Assembly: GCA_016630905.1 (NCBI GenBank)
Contig: WBMQ01000013.1
Span: 124,001-188,000 of the forward strand
Origin: Capillidium heterosporum
Lineage: Eukaryota > Entomophthoromycota > Entomophthoromycetes > Entomophthorales > Capillidiaceae
Length of the DNA: 64,000 nucleotides
Reading direction: 5' to 3'
The notes beneath the pieces were generated by a model, which saw only the letters and a list, made by a program, of their open reading frames with translations, had not been told where the DNA came from and searched no databases. This document shows, in pieces, positions 33,938 through 45,784 of this stretch. Each line of letters opens with the position of its first letter. The first letter of the stretch is position 1. The position numbers and the translations under genes are program-made.

Positions 33938-36900
33938 ATGGAGGAACAGGTAATAACGACTCATAGCCAATCCCAGTCGACCGTCGACCTCGAGCAGCCC
34001 GAGATGTTCTTAGACCTGTTGGGCTTACAGCCGGCTGAAATCGATGAGCGGTTGAGAATGTTGCACCTCAGCGAACTAAAGGGGAGGTTGGCGTTTGGCC
34101 TTACTAAATTCAATTTAGAATTACGACAATGCTGCAACGAATTTTCCAACTTTAAGGAAGGAGAGACCAAGGATAAAATGAAGCTGCTAATCTCGATTAT
34201 TAACCGATGTCTATACGCTTTGGCAAATATACACCCAAACAGAATATCAACAGAGGACAACAGGTATTTTTACAACCAAACATTTATTAATAATAATAGC
34301 TACTTCAACGACCCAATTTTAATAAATGATACCCTAACCTCCGCCTTAGCCATGTTGAGTATGTTTAGTTCGGATAAACTTGCTAAAGGAGTAATAGCAA
34401 TGATTTACTCACTAGTCTTTGTTAAATATTGTGAAGGTACAAAGTGTTGCTTCGACCCAGCCAGCTGTGCAACCTTCTTTAAGAATCGATTTCTAAATCT
34501 GGATAACCCGTTTGAGGATTTCGAAACCGTGACTGCACGCAGCGTCCTCACTAGAATATTTTCAATATTGAACACAAATGTGGAGGCCCAAATTGCCGCT
34601 GACCTGTTCCACATACTTCGATCCATAGATAAGCGCTTTCTTTACCGGTACCTCGCCAACGTTGGCTTCCAATCCCTGCTTCGACCCGCCAAGATGCTAC
34701 TCGAACGATTTTTAAGGCTCGGCAGCGATGAAATTTACGAAACAATCTTCCAGATCAACAAGAGGTCCATGGCTCTACCAGAAAACGCAGTTAAAACGAA
34801 GACTCAAGTTACTCCCTACAACATCTTGAACTCAGTCAACCATCCGGAAGCGCATTTGAAGGAAGTGCAGACCTATATCGGCCTTATGCAAATATTCATT
34901 GAGCAGCTAGAAGTAGGTGCATACCGACAGCTGTCTCCAGAGAACAAGACTTTCTGTCTCCAGATGGCATTATACGTCTTACACGCTCACATGACCTGCT
35001 CAGGCGAGTTTCTATTAGACCCTCGGTCGGAATTCATAACCAAGATTATCCCATTAACTTTGAAGCCCTTGATCTACTGCTTTACAGAGCCCATAACTGA
35101 ACAAATGGACGAAGTTGGCCTGCAGGATCTTCGGAGCAAATACTCGACCATGCTCTTGAACTACGGTATGTTCCTGTTGGGTCTCCTCAAACTCAAAAAT
35201 CTGTACACGCGCCTGCTTCGACCCAGTGATGAAGATAGCTCAAAGTGCCGGCGCAACATGACAAACTTACTGAATCAGTTAATTGTTATATTCCAGAAAA
35301 ACTACAGCAGATTTTCGCTGATATCCTTCCAATCCAAACTAATCCTTTTAGATTTGAGTATAGTTGTCTTGCAAATTAACATCGGGTACATTCCAGCTAT
35401 GCCCGAGAGAGCTGAAGCTATGAAGTTGGTGGGATTTTCACTGTACTATAGCTTCTATGATCAGCTCAACCTGCCCCCCAATCGAAAGACCTCTTCAGAT
35501 ACCTTCCGTCTCCTCAAGCTCAAGCTATCCATCGTCAACTACATAGTCCTGCTACTACATGACATGATCACCGATAAGTCGACTTTGTCACTGATGTCCA
35601 AGAAATTCCCCACTCAGAACGAGAATATGCTGTCCCTGATGCGCCACTACGAGCTACTCCCGGCCTGTTCGACTATAGTGACTTACCTCTTGCCCTCTTA
35701 CATTGAAAAGCCCGAATCCAACAACCTGCAATGCGTTCTCAAGCTTTTCAAGGAATTAGCCTTTGACGACAAGGTATTTGAGGCTATGGCGCAGTTTCAC
35801 AAAATCGAACTTCTCGAAATCATTCGTCCTATGACCGACGTCTTTTTCTCCATGCTTACGACCACCGGTCCATACTCTGGATTGTTTCGTACCAGCCTGG
35901 ATAGCAACCAGGCCTTGATCATCATCATAGTCGGGATCTTCTTCAAGAAGTTGTTTGATTCCGGCTGGATGGTGAACTATATCCGAGACTTTGGTTTTAT
36001 AGACCGGTTCAGTGAAATCACTCTTTTGAATGGCGACTTTACAACCGAGTCTGCTAACGGATTCCTCTGCTGTATGAAGGCCTACGATGCCATATTCAAA
36101 TCAAAACAGCTGAACAAGATGTTGCGCAGCTCAAAGGCTCCGGCCCATCTGATTGCTTTATTTGGTCACAGCTTCATGTTGTTCGCTGGCCACCCACGTG
36201 CACTCCCCGACATAGACCGTAACAGTGATATTGATGAGAGCCTTGCCATGTGCGAGCGGATTTCCGACTACGGGTTCGATGTCATAACGACGTTAATTAT
36301 CTTGACGAGAAGGATAGAGGACGATACTGAGTGGTTTAAGCTTCTAATCAACGGTGGACCCAAAGGCAACGTAGTCACATCGATACCACCTCGCGGCTAC
36401 TCTCATCTACATCGACTGATCTGCATTCCCAGTACTTATATACCCATGGCCGACCGTCCCATCGTCGAAGATAATGGAGGTTACAGCATGTCTGTTATAA
36501 CAGTGCTTTTCCGTATCATCATGTGCTGGTCTAACAAGAGCAACATTGCAATGCACGCCTGCACCATCCTACTTAGCTTAATCAACAAATCGAACACCTG
36601 CCCCCGTTACATATTAGCCTACACTAACTTGGTAGCTGATTTTACCTATGAGACCACCAAATCGTACTACAAAGATGCTTCCATCAACACAGCTCTCAAC
36701 AACATATTAGTAAAACTGCTTACCAATTCGGACAACTTGAAAATCATCTTACTGAGAGATCGTTTTGGTGACTGGTTCAGAAACATACTAAGATTCCCTG
36801 ACTACGCAACCAAATCCAAGCTTACTGAGCCTACCAAGCTTACAAGCTCGATGCTTCGTGAATTCTCCACCAACTTCAAATCCATCTACAGCATATTCCT

Positions 36901-38086
36901 AGAGTCCCAACAGGAGGATACCAGCAAACTTGGCGAATTTGCCGCGGTTGGTCTGATTTACTGTGGCATGGATCCCCGCCAGAACCAGATTCTTACTGGA
37001 TGCAACGACCCAACCGAAGAAAACTTGAGGAGCATCGAATGGCTGAACTCCAGTTCCCCCTTTGCCTTAATCATCCAGATGCTGTTTGGGAAACTCGAAC
37101 CCGGAGAGATAGGATTTAGTGATGGCGCTACCCAGCAGCAGTATCTTAGACTCAACACCATGCGTAATCGGGCAGCTGCTTACGCCATCAACTTCCACGC
37201 CTTCCTGAAGACTACACCTATGCGTAGACGTATGAAGGTTCTACTGAAGGAAGCTATAGCCGACCAAATCCGCATGCTCAAGGAGTTTGGCCAGCTGTAC
37301 AGTGACGAAATGGACAACGGTAACTCTGAAGAAGTTACGCTAGTTCCCGACAACCTAGATACGGCTACTGGTGACATGATTGCAGTTCCTCGATGTCTAC
37401 TAACTGCCATCTCCATCACCTTTGATGAGATGATGAACCAAGAGAGTTTCGAATCGGAGACCAACACCATAATGGTACCTCCTGATATCTTCAACTCAGT
37501 CTCCTACTTTGCCATTCGACTACGAGCTGGCCTAACCAGACGTTCCTATAACAGCTCTGGTAACGAGTACAACATCATGGGAGATACACCCAAAGTTAAG
37601 CAGCCGCAACGCTTGAGAGCACTCTTTGACTTGGCCAATAGGTACAACATCATCTACCTGAAGCGGTACTGCTACGGCACCCTCATCCGCCACCTCTTTG
37701 TGGCCACCCGTTCCTCCACCCCCGCTTTACTGCTGCACAATCTGTATACGCTGTTCTCGGAGAACAACTTTGAGTTGCTGCACGATACACCTGATTTATG
37801 TCAGTTCCTGTGTCACCTCATAGCACTGCACCTACCTGACTTTTTTGCTACTCCGTCGACCCCATCCTACTTGGGCTCGAGCTCCAAGTCCGATCCACCT
37901 ACTGCCGAAGATGGCTATTCGTCCGACTACTCGGAACAGGACGACGACATGGACAAGGACTTTGATGAGGATAGCGAGCCTGAAGATGAGGTCAGCAGCC
38001 AGCTGGTAGATCCCAACCAGCCGTTGATCGACACCTTGGATCCGGTCCTCATGGCCAAGTACTGGGCTAGCTCCTACTTTGTCTAG
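33938..38086 (+). CDS. large alpha-helical-repeat protein with C-terminal BTB-like domain
   Basis: An intronless frame of 1,382 residues with ATG and TAG. Residues about 1-1,120 read as continuous amphipathic helices (HEAT/armadillo-like) with no catalytic motif. At about 1,130-1,255 there is a BTB-like pattern: EVTLVPDN, VPRCLLTAISITFDEMMNQ, ESETNTIMVPPDIFNSVSYF and LRALFDLANRYNIIYLKRYC, matching the A/B helices, the ES...I.VPD strand and the LA-x-RY-x-x-x-x-LK-x-x-C helix of BTB folds. A very acidic tract follows at about 1,325-1,355. Helical repeats plus terminal BTB is the layout of animal ARMC5, a CUL3 adaptor; that comparison is inference. Base composition is higher in GC than the flanks, as expected of a constrained gene. 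Confidence 0.8.
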   Translation: MEEQVITTHSQSQSTVDLEQPEMFLDLLGLQPAEIDERLRMLHLSELKGRLAFGLTKFNLELRQCCNEFSNFKEGETKDKMKLLISIINRCLYALANIHPNRISTEDNRYFYNQTFINNNSYFNDPILINDTLTSALAMLSMFSSDKLAKGVIAMIYSLVFVKYCEGTKCCFDPASCATFFKNRFLNLDNPFEDFETVTARSVLTRIFSILNTNVEAQIAADLFHILRSIDKRFLYRYLANVGFQSLLRPAKMLLERFLRLGSDEIYETIFQINKRSMALPENAVKTKTQVTPYNILNSVNHPEAHLKEVQTYIGLMQIFIEQLEVGAYRQLSPENKTFCLQMALYVLHAHMTCSGEFLLDPRSEFITKIIPLTLKPLIYCFTEPITEQMDEVGLQDLRSKYSTMLLNYGMFLLGLLKLKNLYTRLLRPSDEDSSKCRRNMTNLLNQLIVIFQKNYSRFSLISFQSKLILLDLSIVVLQINIGYIPAMPERAEAMKLVGFSLYYSFYDQLNLPPNRKTSSDTFRLLKLKLSIVNYIVLLLHDMITDKSTLSLMSKKFPTQNENMLSLMRHYELLPACSTIVTYLLPSYIEKPESNNLQCVLKLFKELAFDDKVFEAMAQFHKIELLEIIRPMTDVFFSMLTTTGPYSGLFRTSLDSNQALIIIIVGIFFKKLFDSGWMVNYIRDFGFIDRFSEITLLNGDFTTESANGFLCCMKAYDAIFKSKQLNKMLRSSKAPAHLIALFGHSFMLFAGHPRALPDIDRNSDIDESLAMCERISDYGFDVITTLIILTRRIEDDTEWFKLLINGGPKGNVVTSIPPRGYSHLHRLICIPSTYIPMADRPIVEDNGGYSMSVITVLFRIIMCWSNKSNIAMHACTILLSLINKSNTCPRYILAYTNLVADFTYETTKSYYKDASINTALNNILVKLLTNSDNLKIILLRDRFGDWFRNILRFPDYATKSKLTEPTKLTSSMLREFSTNFKSIYSIFLESQQEDTSKLGEFAAVGLIYCGMDPRQNQILTGCNDPTEENLRSIEWLNSSSPFALIIQMLFGKLEPGEIGFSDGATQQQYLRLNTMRNRAAAYAINFHAFLKTTPMRRRMKVLLKEAIADQIRMLKEFGQLYSDEMDNGNSEEVTLVPDNLDTATGDMIAVPRCLLTAISITFDEMMNQESFESETNTIMVPPDIFNSVSYFAIRLRAGLTRRSYNSSGNEYNIMGDTPKVKQPQRLRALFDLANRYNIIYLKRYCYGTLIRHLFVATRSSTPALLLHNLYTLFSENNFELLHDTPDLCQFLCHLIALHLPDFFATPSTPSYLGSSSKSDPPTAEDGYSSDYSEQDDDMDKDFDEDSEPEDEVSSQLVDPNQPLIDTLDPVLMAKYWASSYFV

Positions 38087-38541
38087 ATAATTGAGGAGCC
38101 ATTTTCATTTTACTATGGGATAGTGTTTAGTAAGTTTGCTGTTTTTAAGATTAGGTTATAATTTATGAATAAAGTTTTTTTACTTTTGATTTTATACTTT
38201 TTGCTATATACGATGCAAGGGAAATATGTAGATTTATAGAATACCTTTTTGCTTTAAACATCACTATTTATATTATTGAAAGGCCACTTACTATTATTTG
38301 GGGTAGATATGCCTTCAAAATAAAGTATACGATGGATCTATTTAACATTACTATACAACTCCATCCTTATTATTTCATTTTGGTTGGATTCTTGCCCAAC
38401 TCATCTTTCCTTTTAACCTTTTCAAAATTTTGACGTTGATTTCCTGAAAGGAAGCAATTATGTAATTAAGAAAATAGCAAAGCCATCAGCTTGGGATAAA
38501 TTAACTACGCCAATTTTTCTTCTATCCAACTCATCTCAACT
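38087..38541. other. short intergenic, RAD26 promoter
   Basis: About 450 bp between two plus-strand genes; a T-rich stretch just after 38,160 may serve polyadenylation of the upstream gene. Confidence 0.45.
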
Positions 38542-41500
38542 ATGAAGGGTACCAACAGTGACGAGAATGAGCAACAGGTGGATAGCTTCGAAAGGCTACA
38601 GCATGAACTTGGGTTCGTCGCTACCGAACAAGAAGTTTTTCGAGAAAAGGTTTTCGATGGCTTGCTTCAGCTTCATTTATTAAATTTGTCATGCTAGATA
38701 ACTGAAGAGATAAATGAGGAAATTAAAGTTAATGAGGAGAAGAAGCGATTGGCGCTTGAAAGGAAGAGAAAGCTCCTGGAAAAGAAACAGTAATTTTTTA
38801 TTTTTGGCTGTGTTTGATAAATATAAAGGCTGGCTTCCAAGAAGAAAGCTCTAAAGGAAACGCAAACTAAGCCAAAGACTTTGAACAAATATGGAGGTAA
38901 ACTTGGTTTTAGCTTATAGCGTTTAAGTTTGAAAAGATTCAGAGTTGGTTATATTTTCTGATGAGGACAATATCTCTTGTGAAAGTGCTGCAAATTCAAC
39001 ACCTGTTATCTCAAAGCTCGACAAGTTAGATTTAAATTCGGCCGAAATTGAGGCCGATGAAGATGCCTATTCTGTTTCGGAATCAGGTACTGCTTTTGCC
39101 TATTTATTAACTAAGCAAACCTAGAAAAAAATTCGGATGGATCAGAGTACATTCCGTCCGATACAGAAAGAGAGGAATCTAAACTCAACGACGATAAAAT
39201 TGAAGACGACCAAATTTACAAAGATGAGTTAAGCTCAGAAGAGAATTATGTCACCAAGAAAGGAGCCAAGTTTAAACGTTCCAAAGAACTATTGGAGAAG
39301 ATTGAAGATGACCTCGACCTTGAAAGATACAAGGTATGTTTAGATAGCTACAACCAGCTTAACTTTTTAAGGCTCGAGTGCGACTTTGGGCTGGTGTAAG
39401 ATCTAAGCAGCGTACCAAACCCGTCAAAGTATCTTTAGTTTATAGGCAAGAATTAATCTTTAGAATGAACTTTTTGCTCCTCATCCTGTTTACCCTGATC
39501 ATAGTCTTCCTGGCAACCTAAATGTCCCTGGCGAAATCTACAAAGACCTATTTAACTATCAAAAGATTGGTAAAATCATCGACAGCATTTAAGTAGTAAC
39601 TTTTTTAGGGCTGGAGTGGCTCTGTGGACTCTTTTTAAAATTCCAAGGTGGTGTCCTTGCCGACGAGATGGTAACTACTTTAGTTGACGTAAAACTAAAA
39701 CTGTAGGGACTTGGCAAAACCGTTCAAATGATTGCCTTCTTAGCCACTCTATACTACAATAGAAAGCTAAATAAGCCTAGCATTATTATAGCTCCAGCGA
39801 CTTTGACTCAGCAATGGGTTCAAGAACTTCATCGATGGTGGCCAGCCCTCAGAATTATCAATTTACACGCTTTGAAATCACCAATTTTAATTGATACTGA
39901 ACAATTCAAACAGCAATCGTATAAGGAGAGTAAATACAATGTAACATCAAAAAGTTCAAAGTCCCTCCATATGGCTGACATAGTTAAACCCCACTTCAAC
40001 TCCAGCACTATATTCATTGCCTCCTACGAGGGTGCCCTCAGCTACGGTATGAAGTTCGTCAGAATGGACTGGGGTTGCATCGTACTTGACGAAGGACACA
40101 AGATAAGTAATCCAGACACAAAGATCGCCAAGTTCTGTAAACTCTTTCAGGTACTTACTAATATTAACTAAGTAGTTGCTGAATTTCCTAGACTCACTAT
40201 CGGTACATACTTTCTGGGACTCCAATTCAAAATAAGTTGAAGGAACTTTGGTCTATATACGATTTCATTCGACCCGGACTCCTTGGAGTACTTTCAAAAG
40301 CAAAATCTTGGACTAACTCTATTTAGACAATAGCTGAATTCGAAAACACGATTTCCAAGTCCATTGAATTGAGCGGAAGTACAGGCAACGATGTCATTCA
40401 ATCGCAACTGGCTGTCGCCTCAGCTGAAACTCTACGCGAGAAAATAAAGGACAATCTATTGCGTAGGATCAAAGCCGACGTAGCTTTGGAACTTCCAACC
40501 AAATTTGAAAAAGTATTTCCTTTACCTTAACCTTTGACTAACAGTGCTAAGGTGGTCTTCTGTAAGCTGACCAAATTTCAATTTGAGGAATACTGCAAGT
40601 ACATCGAATCTATGGAAGTACGTATAAAGTCAAACAGCATGGCCGACATAGTTAATTTACGCAAGTTCAGTAACCATCCTGATATCTATTTGGATAAGCA
40701 GGGTGATACGGTAATTATACTCATTAGATTTTTAGCTTATGAATTAGATTGAGAAATACGGTCACTACTCCAAAGCCGGTAAAACTAGGGTGCTGAATGG
40801 GTTACTACATTTATGGCATCGCCAGAAGCATCGAGTTTTGATATTTACGCAGGGAATAAAGATTCAACATATAATCACCCAGATGCCCTTCTTCAAAGGT
40901 ATGGGACATGGCTTAGCTGCTATATTAAAATTGCACTAGATAAAAAAATACTGATTATGAACGGGTCCACTCCAGTGAAGGAAAGGCTATCCCTCGTTGA
41001 AGAGTTCAACAACAATTTGGAAGTATTTGCGTTTATGCTTACCACCCGAACCGGGGGTCAAGGACTGAATTTGACTGGAGCTAACAAAGTAGTCATTTTT
41101 GATCCAGATTGGGTAAACAAGCTTTAAATTTTGTCCTTCTTAAATCGCCTTGTATTTAGAATCCAAGTGCCGATCTTCAAGCCTTGTCTCGAGTTTGGCG
41201 AATCGGTCAATCCAAAGACGTTGAAATCTTGAGGTTACTTTCCAAGGGAACTTTGGAGGAAAGGGTGCATCACCTTCAGCTCTACAAGCAGATTCTGTCG
41301 GATCGTATCCTATCTAACCCCGATCAAAAGACCATGTTTCGTGTAATCTACTATTTTTAAATATTTGAATCTAAAAGGCATTTTGTAGAATCATTGGACC
41401 GAAATTTTCTCTTTGCCCAGTGAAGAAGATGTCATCGACTTTAACCCGAACTTGAACGAGTATAACATTGAAGAACAGACAGCTACTAACCTTGACACTA

Positions 41501-42235
41501 AAGAGTACCCATCCTTTTGTTATTTCTAAATTAAAATCCTTTAGGAACGAAGGCATCGACATCCTCAACTTGGAGACCCACAATAGTGAATTTACTAACC
41601 AGATGCTGGGGCTCATAGGGGTTGGTGATGTCCAAGCCACTCACCTGGACTCTAAGCCCAGGACCTTCATCAACCCTGTTTTGCAAAAGGTAGTCGAGCG
41701 TAGATTCCAACAATTGGATCAATCGGCTTCCAAGGCGGTCCAACTTCAGCGACGAGGCATGGTTGACGAATATGATGCCAATACTTTTGACGATTTGAAA
41801 TCGAATTCCAATAAGGTACCAACTAAGGCTATGAAGCCAAGAGATCCAGCTTCGAAGAAACCGACTTTACAACCAAGTTCGAGTTCAAATATACCTTTGG
41901 TTTCTATGAAACCCAATTTGAAGATTGGTACTAATACCAATTTTGGCCGGTCTACAATTACGACTACGGTTGCCAATCCAAGGTTGGCAGAATCCTTACC
42001 ACCTAGGGCTGCCTTCAAGACTTCGTTCAAGTTGCGAGGTCCCAATTCAGATATACGATCGGTGGAATCCAATAAGAATGTACAATCTTCAGCTGCACGA
42101 TCGTTGGGATCAAACAGGAAGGTCCAACCTTCAGATAGCAACCCTCCAAATCCAAATTCAAATACCAAACCCAGATTAGACAAGAGTAGCTCCAAAGTTG
42201 ATTTTTTCTTTGGATTGCAGAACCATAAGAAATGA
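38542..42235 (+). CDS. RAD26: Rad26/CSB SNF2-family ATPase (transcription-coupled repair)
   Basis: A Swi2/Snf2 translocase that acts on RNA polymerase II stalled at DNA lesions. Seventeen exons by frame: 38542-38649, 38698-38789, 38829-38896, 38937-39086, 39125-39333, 39372-39428, 39464-39569, 39609-39670, 39707-40150, 40192-40287, 40327-40512, 40552-40710, 40748-40898, 40940-41112, 41160-41342, 41389-41504, 41545-42235; about 1,016 residues (yeast 1,085). An acidic/charged N-terminus leads to [20 protein letters not shown], the Rad26 signature. Then [69 protein letters not shown] and [22 protein letters not shown] (motifs I-VI). The C-terminal 200 residues are low-complexity and basic. All junctions keep frame with introns of 35-48 nt. 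Confidence 0.93.
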
Positions 42236-43440
42236 AGATAAAGACGGCTTAGTAATGATATAGCTGATTTTTAAGAATATAAATTAATGCTAATATAAAG
42301 ATGGCTTTGTTTTTATCAAAAATATTTTTACGCTTTGAATATAGCGTTGTTGAAAATCAATATTGCCAACATCAACTTTATTGTAAATTAAAAGTACGTA
42401 TAATAAGATAGAGTTGAATACTGATACAGATGTTCATGTTGAATAGTATCTGATATAGTTTTCCATAGCAACCCTATAAAAGTAAATTGAATAGCTATCA
42501 GAATATGAAGATGGTCTTTATTAAAGTTATCAGTTATCTTTATAAATATAAGCCATTGCATACCAGTACTTTGTAGTTTATACTAAAGCATTGTTTGTTT
42601 AAGGATATATCTTTGATACGCCAGAATTCTGTACCTATTTTACAACTTGGTCCAGGAATTGTGGATGTGTTTTACAATTGGTGTTGTAAATACCCTTCAC
42701 TATTTCTAGACAGACTCTAATGCTAGTTTCATATACTTTGCTACCGTTGATGTAAATCCCAATATCCTAGACCCTTAGGGCCCAATATACTGTTATATTT
42801 TCTGTGGGGAGTAGCGTTTAAGGTATATATATTTTCCTTTTATATTAGGTGGAGAGCCATCTTATTCAAAAGAATATTTTAAACTGCTGTTTGATTAGTC
42901 CTTGGAGTATATGCTTGCTGAATTGCACGGCTCCAAGCACACTTGTTGCATATAAATTCTAAAGGCGAAGTACCATCCCATCTATAACCATGCCTGTACA
43001 ATAGGCTGCCATATATTTAGCACCACTCTTTCACCATGTGTTTGGTTTTTTCCGGAATTCGGAGAGGGCCTTGCAAAGCTTCCAAATTGTAAGCAAGTTT
43101 CTGATTTTTAATCGGTGCTGACAAATACGGATAATTTTCTGGCTGGTAGGCCGGTTCTATTGGATATAAGTTTCGACTTGGAAGGCAGATTTCTAAGTTC
43201 GAGTCGGAAATTACACAATAAAGTTACCCCAATAAACTTTAAATTAAAAGTAGGTCGGAATGAGCTAAATCAGTTGTGAATGACCCTTATTGTTGAGAAC
43301 TCATTAAGCATTTCTACTTATATCATACCACTTCTACACTATCCAAGCACAACTCGTATCTACATATACAACTCTATCGGAAAGGTATAGTTTCTTAATA
43401 ACGTTGGCTAAGGTACAAATTTTAGAAAGGTTTAGTTTAA
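42236..43440. other. intergenic, no gene seen
   Basis: 3' flank of RAD26, then promoter of CDC24. No coding stretch or RNA gene recognised. Confidence 0.5.
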
Positions 43441-45784
43441 ATGTCCAACACGCCTTCCAGTGTAGAGCTCATATTGCCAACCAACAATTTACCCAAAAGC
43501 CCAACTTCCATTTTCCAATTATGCTACAACTTGAGTCAGAGGCTACGATGCATCCCCAACTTTGAAGCCTTTATCAATCTAGCCCAGAAGCAACTGGAAG
43601 ATGACGAGACTTACAACCCAATTATGGGTATCGACCCCGTCACTCTACTATGGAAGACCTTTCGGCAAGGGACATCGCTAATAGCCATTTACAATGCACT
43701 GGATACGGACAATCCCATCTCGGAGACAAAAAACGATTCAAAGAAGGAGGATAGGATAGCCAAGGATTCAGTTTACCACTTTTTACTGAGCTGTAAGAAC
43801 AACCTGGGCTTCAAGGAGGAAGAACTATTCACCATTAGCGATCTTTTTCGTGATGACACGAACGCCTTTGTCAAGGTACTTTTTATATTTGAGTCTTTTA
43901 TTCATTCAGCTAGGTTCTGAAAACGGTGACGCTGTTGCTTGACAAGCTCGAGGAAAAAAAGATTATCAACACCTCCCATCTAAATTTGAACGGACTAAAA
44001 GCGGATGACCCGACCGATAACCGGGCCCGAGTAATTAAGGAGCTCTTGGATACGGAAAGGAAGTATATAGCTGACTTGGAAAAGCTACAGGTATGCTAAT
44101 TATATTACTTGAAGACTGACGTATGTAGATTTTTATGCAAGAATGCCAAAATGCAAAAGTCATATCGCCAGAAACCATCCGCAACCTATTTAATAACCTA
44201 CACCATCTGGTAGATTTCCAACGACGCTTTTTAATTGGAGTTGAATGCAATGCTTTGCTACCTGCTAGTGAGCAGAGGTATGGAGGTCTATTCCTTACTA
44301 TGGTATCTTTTTTAATTCTTTGATATGTATTAACTGCTTTAATAGGAAGAGGCTTTTGCCTGTTATGAACCTTTTTGTTCCAACTATAAACATGCTTCAG
44401 ATTTAGCTGTAAAAGAAACACCGAATCTACAAGTAAATTGAGATAGTATTTTTAGTTTTAATAGTTTTAGCCTTTAGCACATGTTTGCGAGCCAACCTAC
44501 GAGTTACCTTCCTTGCTTATAAAGCCAATCCAACGTATCTGTAAATACCCGTTATTACTTAGAGAACTCATTAAATACACCGACGAAGAAGAATACCCGC
44601 ACTTTCTTGAACTTAAAATGGGTATGGAGGCTATCGAAAGGGTAGCAGGTCGCGTCAATGAGATGCGAAGGAAGGACGAGAATGCTGTCTTACTGGAGGA
44701 TCTGAAGACGAGGGTCGTCAACTGGGAAGACTTGAACGTCGATGACTTTGGTGAACTTCTCCAGAACGACAAATTCGTGGTCGTCGGTAAGGACCAGAAG
44801 GAGCGGGAGATGCACATATTCATGTTTGAGACCATCCTCATTTGCTGTAAAGAGCTACCTAGTAAATCCAGCCGTTCAAAGCAAGCTGTTAAGCGGAGCT
44901 TGGGTGCCCCACTCGAACTACGCGGTAAGATATTCACAAAAAATTTGGTAAAAATAGTGAACCGCAACCAGGATAACGAGATATTGTTGCGACTATATTG
45001 GCGCGACGAAGGTATGCAGATTCTAATCCTTAAATGCCGTAACGAAGAGCAAGTCCGCCTGTGGAAACCTCCATTAGATCAGATTGTTTTGAAACACAAG
45101 ATGTCCTCGCTGCAATCGGAAGATCGCAACGACTCGGTGAATGGACCGCCCTACTCCTCACTCGACGACAGTTTGGCACTTCGACCCCACAATGCCCCCT
45201 TACCTGCCATTCCACGTTTCATGCAGCAGGAAGCCCAAGGTAACGGAGCCTTTAGGAGCCGCAGTGCTAGTAGTCCCAACATCCATGCTAACCTGCGCTC
45301 CCTGCCAATGACTCCACCACTCAATGCCTCGGCGTCACTACGCGGTGGTACCTTTGACCAATCCAACGGAGATATCCTCAACTTAAACGGCATAAACCGC
45401 AACCAGAACGGGCGCATGAGCTCAGCCAGTATATTCCAGGACCATAGCCGCCCCGCCTCGTCTCCCGTCCCACCCCCCAGCCGGACCAATGCCATCAAGG
45501 TTAAGATCAACTACATGGACGATGTCTTCATCATCATGGTTCCCCTGACCATCGACTTTGAGACTCTGTTGGAAAAGGTGGAGCGTAAGCTCCGGCTATG
45601 TGGAGGTCGCCAGCAGCGCCCTGAAGACGATGATCTGTCATTAGGATTCCGGGTTCGATACCGCGATGAGGACAACGACTTCATCACCATAAATTCGGAC
45701 GACGATGTTCAGATGGCCTTTGAATCGGCCAAATCCACCAATGAGAGTGCAGTTTCCCTCATCATCAACCTCTACGTCGACTGA
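43441..45784 (+). CDS. CDC24: Cdc24 Rho guanine-nucleotide exchange factor for Cdc42
   Basis: Activates Cdc42 at polarity sites. Five exons: 43441-43875, 43914-44090, 44129-44302, 44346-44432, 44471-45784; about 728 residues (yeast 854). The N-terminal CH-like Cdc24 domain has CIPNFEAFINLA and DPVTLLWKTFRQGTSLIAIY. The DH domain starts near residue 192 (RVIKELLDTERKYIADLEKL) and holds LLIKPIQRICKYPLLLREL. A PH domain covers about 395-510 (FVVVGKDQKEREMHIFMFE, ending QVRLWKPPLDQI). A Ser/Pro-rich linker follows, then a PB1 domain (about 640-728: AIKVKINYMDDVFIIMVPLT, FRVRYRDEDNDFITINSDDD with the acidic OPCA motif). PB1 would bind a Bem1-type scaffold. All four introns are 38-43 nt. A downstream Cla4-type effector lies at 14312. 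Confidence 0.95.
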
